Positions 5,034-5,853 of a stretch of 5,853 bases of DNA are shown piece after piece. The notes below the pieces were generated by a model that was not told the origin of the DNA, searched no databases, and worked only from the letters and a program-made list of their open reading frames with translations. Source of the DNA: Acidobacteriaceae bacterium (GTDB lineage Bacteria; Acidobacteriota; Terriglobia; Terriglobales; Acidobacteriaceae); assembly GCA_003168235.1 (NCBI GenBank), contig PMSZ01000471.1, forward strand, positions 1-5,853, given 5' to 3'. Within the stretch, counting starts at the first letter, position 1. Each line of letters starts with the position of its first letter. The translations under genes and the position numbers were made by a program.

Positions 5034-5342
5034 ATGCGGACGGACATCCTTCCCCTTTGCGATCAGCACTACCGCACCATGGAACCCGCGCTCGCTCCCT
5101 ATAACGCCAACTATTGCATCGAGTTTTTCCGCTGCACCGACAAGTTCTGCCATCGCTGCTTCGGAGAACGCGTGGGTTACATTACGCCCCAGCGCGGAGA
5201 TGCTCCGGCTCTCACTCCCAACCAACCCGCCTGCGAACGCCACGGCCGTCCCATGTTCATCATCAGCCTGGACCGCCAGCGCAATCACGTCACCTACGCC
5301 TGCGCCGAGGCCGATTGCGCGGAACGCGTCGTTAAAACATGA
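5034..5342 (+). CDS. Small Cys/His-rich protein, probable duplicated zinc ribbon, 102 aa
   Basis: I do not recognise a named family. The protein has eight cysteines (9, 28, 34, 39, 42, 67, 90, 95) and no signal peptide, so a cytosolic metal-binding role is likely. Two halves share one spacing. The first is C9-x2-H12-x3-M16, then C34-x4-C39. The second is C67-x2-H70-x3-M74, then C90-x4-C95. Each half supplies Cys-His-Cys-Cys, a usual structural zinc set; C28 and C42 are extra in the first half. Nothing indicates a catalytic function; nucleic-acid or protein contact is the usual job of such ribbons, but that is inference. The ATG at 5034 is chosen over an in-frame GTG at 5016 because the GTG overlaps the extended -10 element and would precede the transcript. 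The gene converges on the EVE gene with 25 bp between stop codons. Confidence 0.7.
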   Translation: MRTDILPLCDQHYRTMEPALAPYNANYCIEFFRCTDKFCHRCFGERVGYITPQRGDAPALTPNQPACERHGRPMFIISLDRQRNHVTYACAEADCAERVVKT

Positions 5343-5367
5343 AGGTTAGAACGTGAAGGCTGTGGAA

Positions 5368-5748
5368 TCACTCGCCAGCCAGCCATCCGAACTGCGCGGC
5401 CGTCAACGGAACCACACTCAATCGCCCCTGCCGTACCAGCGGTGAGTCAGCGAACAGCTTGTGCGCTTTGACCTCGGCCAGCGTCCTCGGTTTCGCGATC
5501 GCCTTGCCGGCTTTGATCTTCACCAGGGGCGTCTTCGGATCGCTCCCATCCACCGAGACTACCGACGCCGTTCCTACGGCGCTTTTCTCGTCGCCAGTGT
5601 GATAGATCACCAGCCGCTCTCCCGGCTTCATTTCACGCAGATGCTTCACCGCCGCCGGATTCGTAACCCCATCCCAGATCGTCGTCTTATCTTTCTCAAG
5701 GTTCGCAAACGAATAAACCGTCGGCTCGGTTTTCAGAAGGTAGTCCAT
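5368..5748 (-). CDS. EVE domain (PUA-like) protein, 126 aa
   Basis: The whole protein is one EVE domain, the PUA-like fold known from human THYN1 and many small bacterial proteins, which recognises modified bases in DNA or RNA. Landmarks in order: the N-terminal YLLKTEP (3-9), V-Y-S (11-13), W25-D-G-V28, the strand LVIYHTGDEKSAVGTASV (46-63) with the Y49-H50 pair typical of the family, KPRTLAEVKA (86-95), and the C-terminal LVRQGRLSVVPL (104-115). Where many members read G-V-R-N-Y, this one reads G-V-T-N-P-A (27-32), so the edge of the pocket may differ. The length is at the short end of the family. EVE proteins often stand alone, as here, or lie near restriction systems; no restriction gene is visible. 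The start at 5748 is fixed by the conserved N-terminus and by a -10-like box 8 nt upstream. Confidence 0.9.
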   Translation of the reverse strand: MDYLLKTEPTVYSFANLEKDKTTIWDGVTNPAAVKHLREMKPGERLVIYHTGDEKSAVGTASVVSVDGSDPKTPLVKIKAGKAIAKPRTLAEVKAHKLFADSPLVRQGRLSVVPLTAAQFGWLAGE

Positions 5749-5756
5749 GGGCAGGT

Positions 5757-5762
5757 ATTGTA
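5757..5762 (-). promoter_or_regulatory. -10-like box of the EVE gene, start-proximal
   Basis: TACAAT on the minus strand, 8 nt before the ATG at 5748, matching the ligase promoter in both sequence and distance. No good -35 box and no Shine-Dalgarno site were found. Confidence 0.45.
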
Positions 5763-5822
5763 AAACAATTCACTCGTACCGTTGGTGGAGTGCAGTTTGA
5801 ATCGGTTTGAAAGGGCACGCCT

Positions 5823-5846
5823 TCAGAGGTTGCGGAAAAACTCTGA
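5823..5846. repeat. Imperfect inverted repeat in the right-hand non-coding end
   Basis: TCAGAG (5823-5828) and CTCTGA (5841-5846) pair. Two further A-T pairs can form beyond a bulged G. Neither side is followed by a U-run. It lies in about 90 bp upstream of the EVE promoter where I see no ORF. It may be the edge of a dispersed intergenic repeat that continues past the window. Confidence 0.3.
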
Positions 5847-5853
5847 CTTGCCC

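Overview
The window looks like ordinary chromosome from a moderately GC-rich Gram-negative soil-type bacterium. The gene styles (a secreted Asp-box propeller, a Tat-exported orphan, an EVE protein with the W-D-G-V-T-N-P variant, promoters set hard against start codons) most resemble Acidobacteriota to me. That assignment is inference from gene style, not from a marker gene. I see no mobile element, CRISPR array, tRNA, rRNA or phage gene.

Layout. On the minus strand at the left edge lie the first 48 codons of a short-chain dehydrogenase (1-146). Upstream of it, also on the minus strand, is a small Tat-exported protein of unknown function (222-845). Between them is a 75-bp gap with two perfect inverted repeats. 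The 460 bp from 846 to 1305 hold a doubtful small membrane-protein ORF (954-1313) and the promoter of the next gene. On the plus strand follow a glutaredoxin-like protein (1306-1566), a 4-coumarate-CoA-ligase/acyl-CoA-synthetase-type enzyme (1630-3243), a secreted six-Asp-box beta-propeller of the sialidase superfamily (3400-4935), and a small eight-cysteine protein that looks like a duplicated zinc-ribbon (5034-5342). An EVE/PUA-like protein (5368-5748) is on the minus strand, convergent with it. The last 105 bp are non-coding.

The genes do not form an obvious pathway. Most seem to be transcribed singly: the SDR, glutaredoxin, ligase, zinc-ribbon and EVE genes each have a -10-like box 6-11 nt before the start codon and no clear Shine-Dalgarno site, which suggests leaderless or nearly leaderless mRNAs. 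The propeller gene differs: it has a well-spaced promoter about 95 bp upstream, a leader of about 86 nt and a good Shine-Dalgarno site. A GC-rich hairpin with a T-rich tail follows it.

I did not find a clearly new multi-gene system. The points most worth a second look are the start-proximal promoters, the inverted repeat that fills the SDR promoter spacer, the internal duplication in the zinc-ribbon protein, an in-frame 18-bp tandem duplication in the ligase and the ligase's Gly-to-Ala change in the A8 motif.
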